A stretch of DNA of 5,128 nucleotides from JBDTGE01 sp050742975 (GTDB lineage: Bacteria; Actinomycetota; Actinomycetes; Mycobacteriales; Jatrophihabitantaceae): positions 1-5,128 of the forward strand of contig JBOGDQ010000163.1 in NCBI GenBank assembly GCA_050742975.1. Direction: 5' to 3'. Each line of letters begins with the position of its first letter. Position 1 is the first letter of the stretch. The translations under genes and the position numbers were made by a program. The notes under the pieces are model-generated. The model worked only from the letters and a program-made list of their open reading frames with translations. It was not told the DNA's origin and did not search any database. This document shows positions 4,992-5,128 of this stretch, in pieces.

Positions 4992-5128
4992 TCAGATGCC
5001 GACTTCTCTCCTCATGGTAGGACCACCGGAGCTGTCGTCGTGGCCGTCGAGTGCGTCGTCGATGTCGAAAAACTCCGGCAGCCCGGCGCCGCCGGCCAAC
5101 CGGCACAGCCGGACCAGCGGCCGCCGCC
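4992..5128 (-). CDS. C-terminal end of an unidentified protein (enters from the right edge)
   Basis: In the minus frame whose first complete codon starts at 5126, the sequence is open to TGA at 4994-4992, giving 44 residues. They include RRPLVRLCRLAGGAGLPEF, then an acidic stretch FDIDDALDGHDD, and end PTMRREVGI. Third codon positions are nearly all G or C until the last few codons, which supports real coding; the other two minus-strand frames look less protein-like (Arg- and Thr-rich). The acidic tail suggests a soluble C-terminus, but I do not recognise the family. In related actinobacteria, genes upstream of pdxS include phospholipid mannosylation enzymes, a NUDIX hydrolase or PdxH, but nothing here shows which applies. 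The 16-bp gap to pdxS indicates one operon. Confidence 0.7.
   Translation of the reverse strand, partial: RRPLVRLCRLAGGAGLPEFFDIDDALDGHDDSSGGPTMRREVGI

Overview
The window is GC-rich DNA with strong G/C preference at third codon positions, many GTG starts (M50 protease, pdxS, the ribbon-helix-helix gene, pdxT and yebC) and actinobacterial families. It fits a high-GC actinobacterium. The gene order resembles the mycobacterial and streptomycete pdxS/pdxT/yebC neighbourhood, but I cannot name a genus.

Left part (1-2048). A lipoprotein gene runs leftward out of the window. Diverging from it across a 138-bp intergenic region is a two-gene plus-strand unit: a short site-2-type (M50) intramembrane metalloprotease, followed within a few bases by an alpha/beta-hydrolase (esterase) with a twin-arginine signal. 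Both divergent genes have a TANNNT box 6-7 nt from the start codon, which suggests leaderless transcripts.

Middle and right part (2131-5128). A minus-strand operon reads, in transcription order: the tail of an unidentified gene, pdxS, a small ribbon-helix-helix (RHH) DNA-binding protein gene, pdxT and yebC. PdxS and PdxT together form the deoxyxylulose-5-phosphate-independent pyridoxal 5'-phosphate (PLP, vitamin B6) synthase. PdxT supplies ammonia from glutamine and PdxS builds PLP from a pentose phosphate and a triose phosphate. YebC belongs to the YebC/PmpR family, members of which have been described as DNA-binding regulators and as translation factors. Its 3' end converges on the esterase gene.

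Most notable. The RHH gene sits between pdxS and pdxT, overlaps pdxT by 4 bp (GTGA), and is preceded by a nearly perfect 26-bp palindrome (3929-3954) in the 170-bp pdxS-RHH gap. This could be an embedded regulator of PLP synthesis with its operator; that is inference. Two small tandem repeats also mark gene ends: a 17-bp repeat at the pdxT stop and yebC ribosome-binding region, and a 12-bp repeat that triplicates the yebC stop codon. I saw no rRNA, tRNA, CRISPR array, insertion sequence or phage gene.
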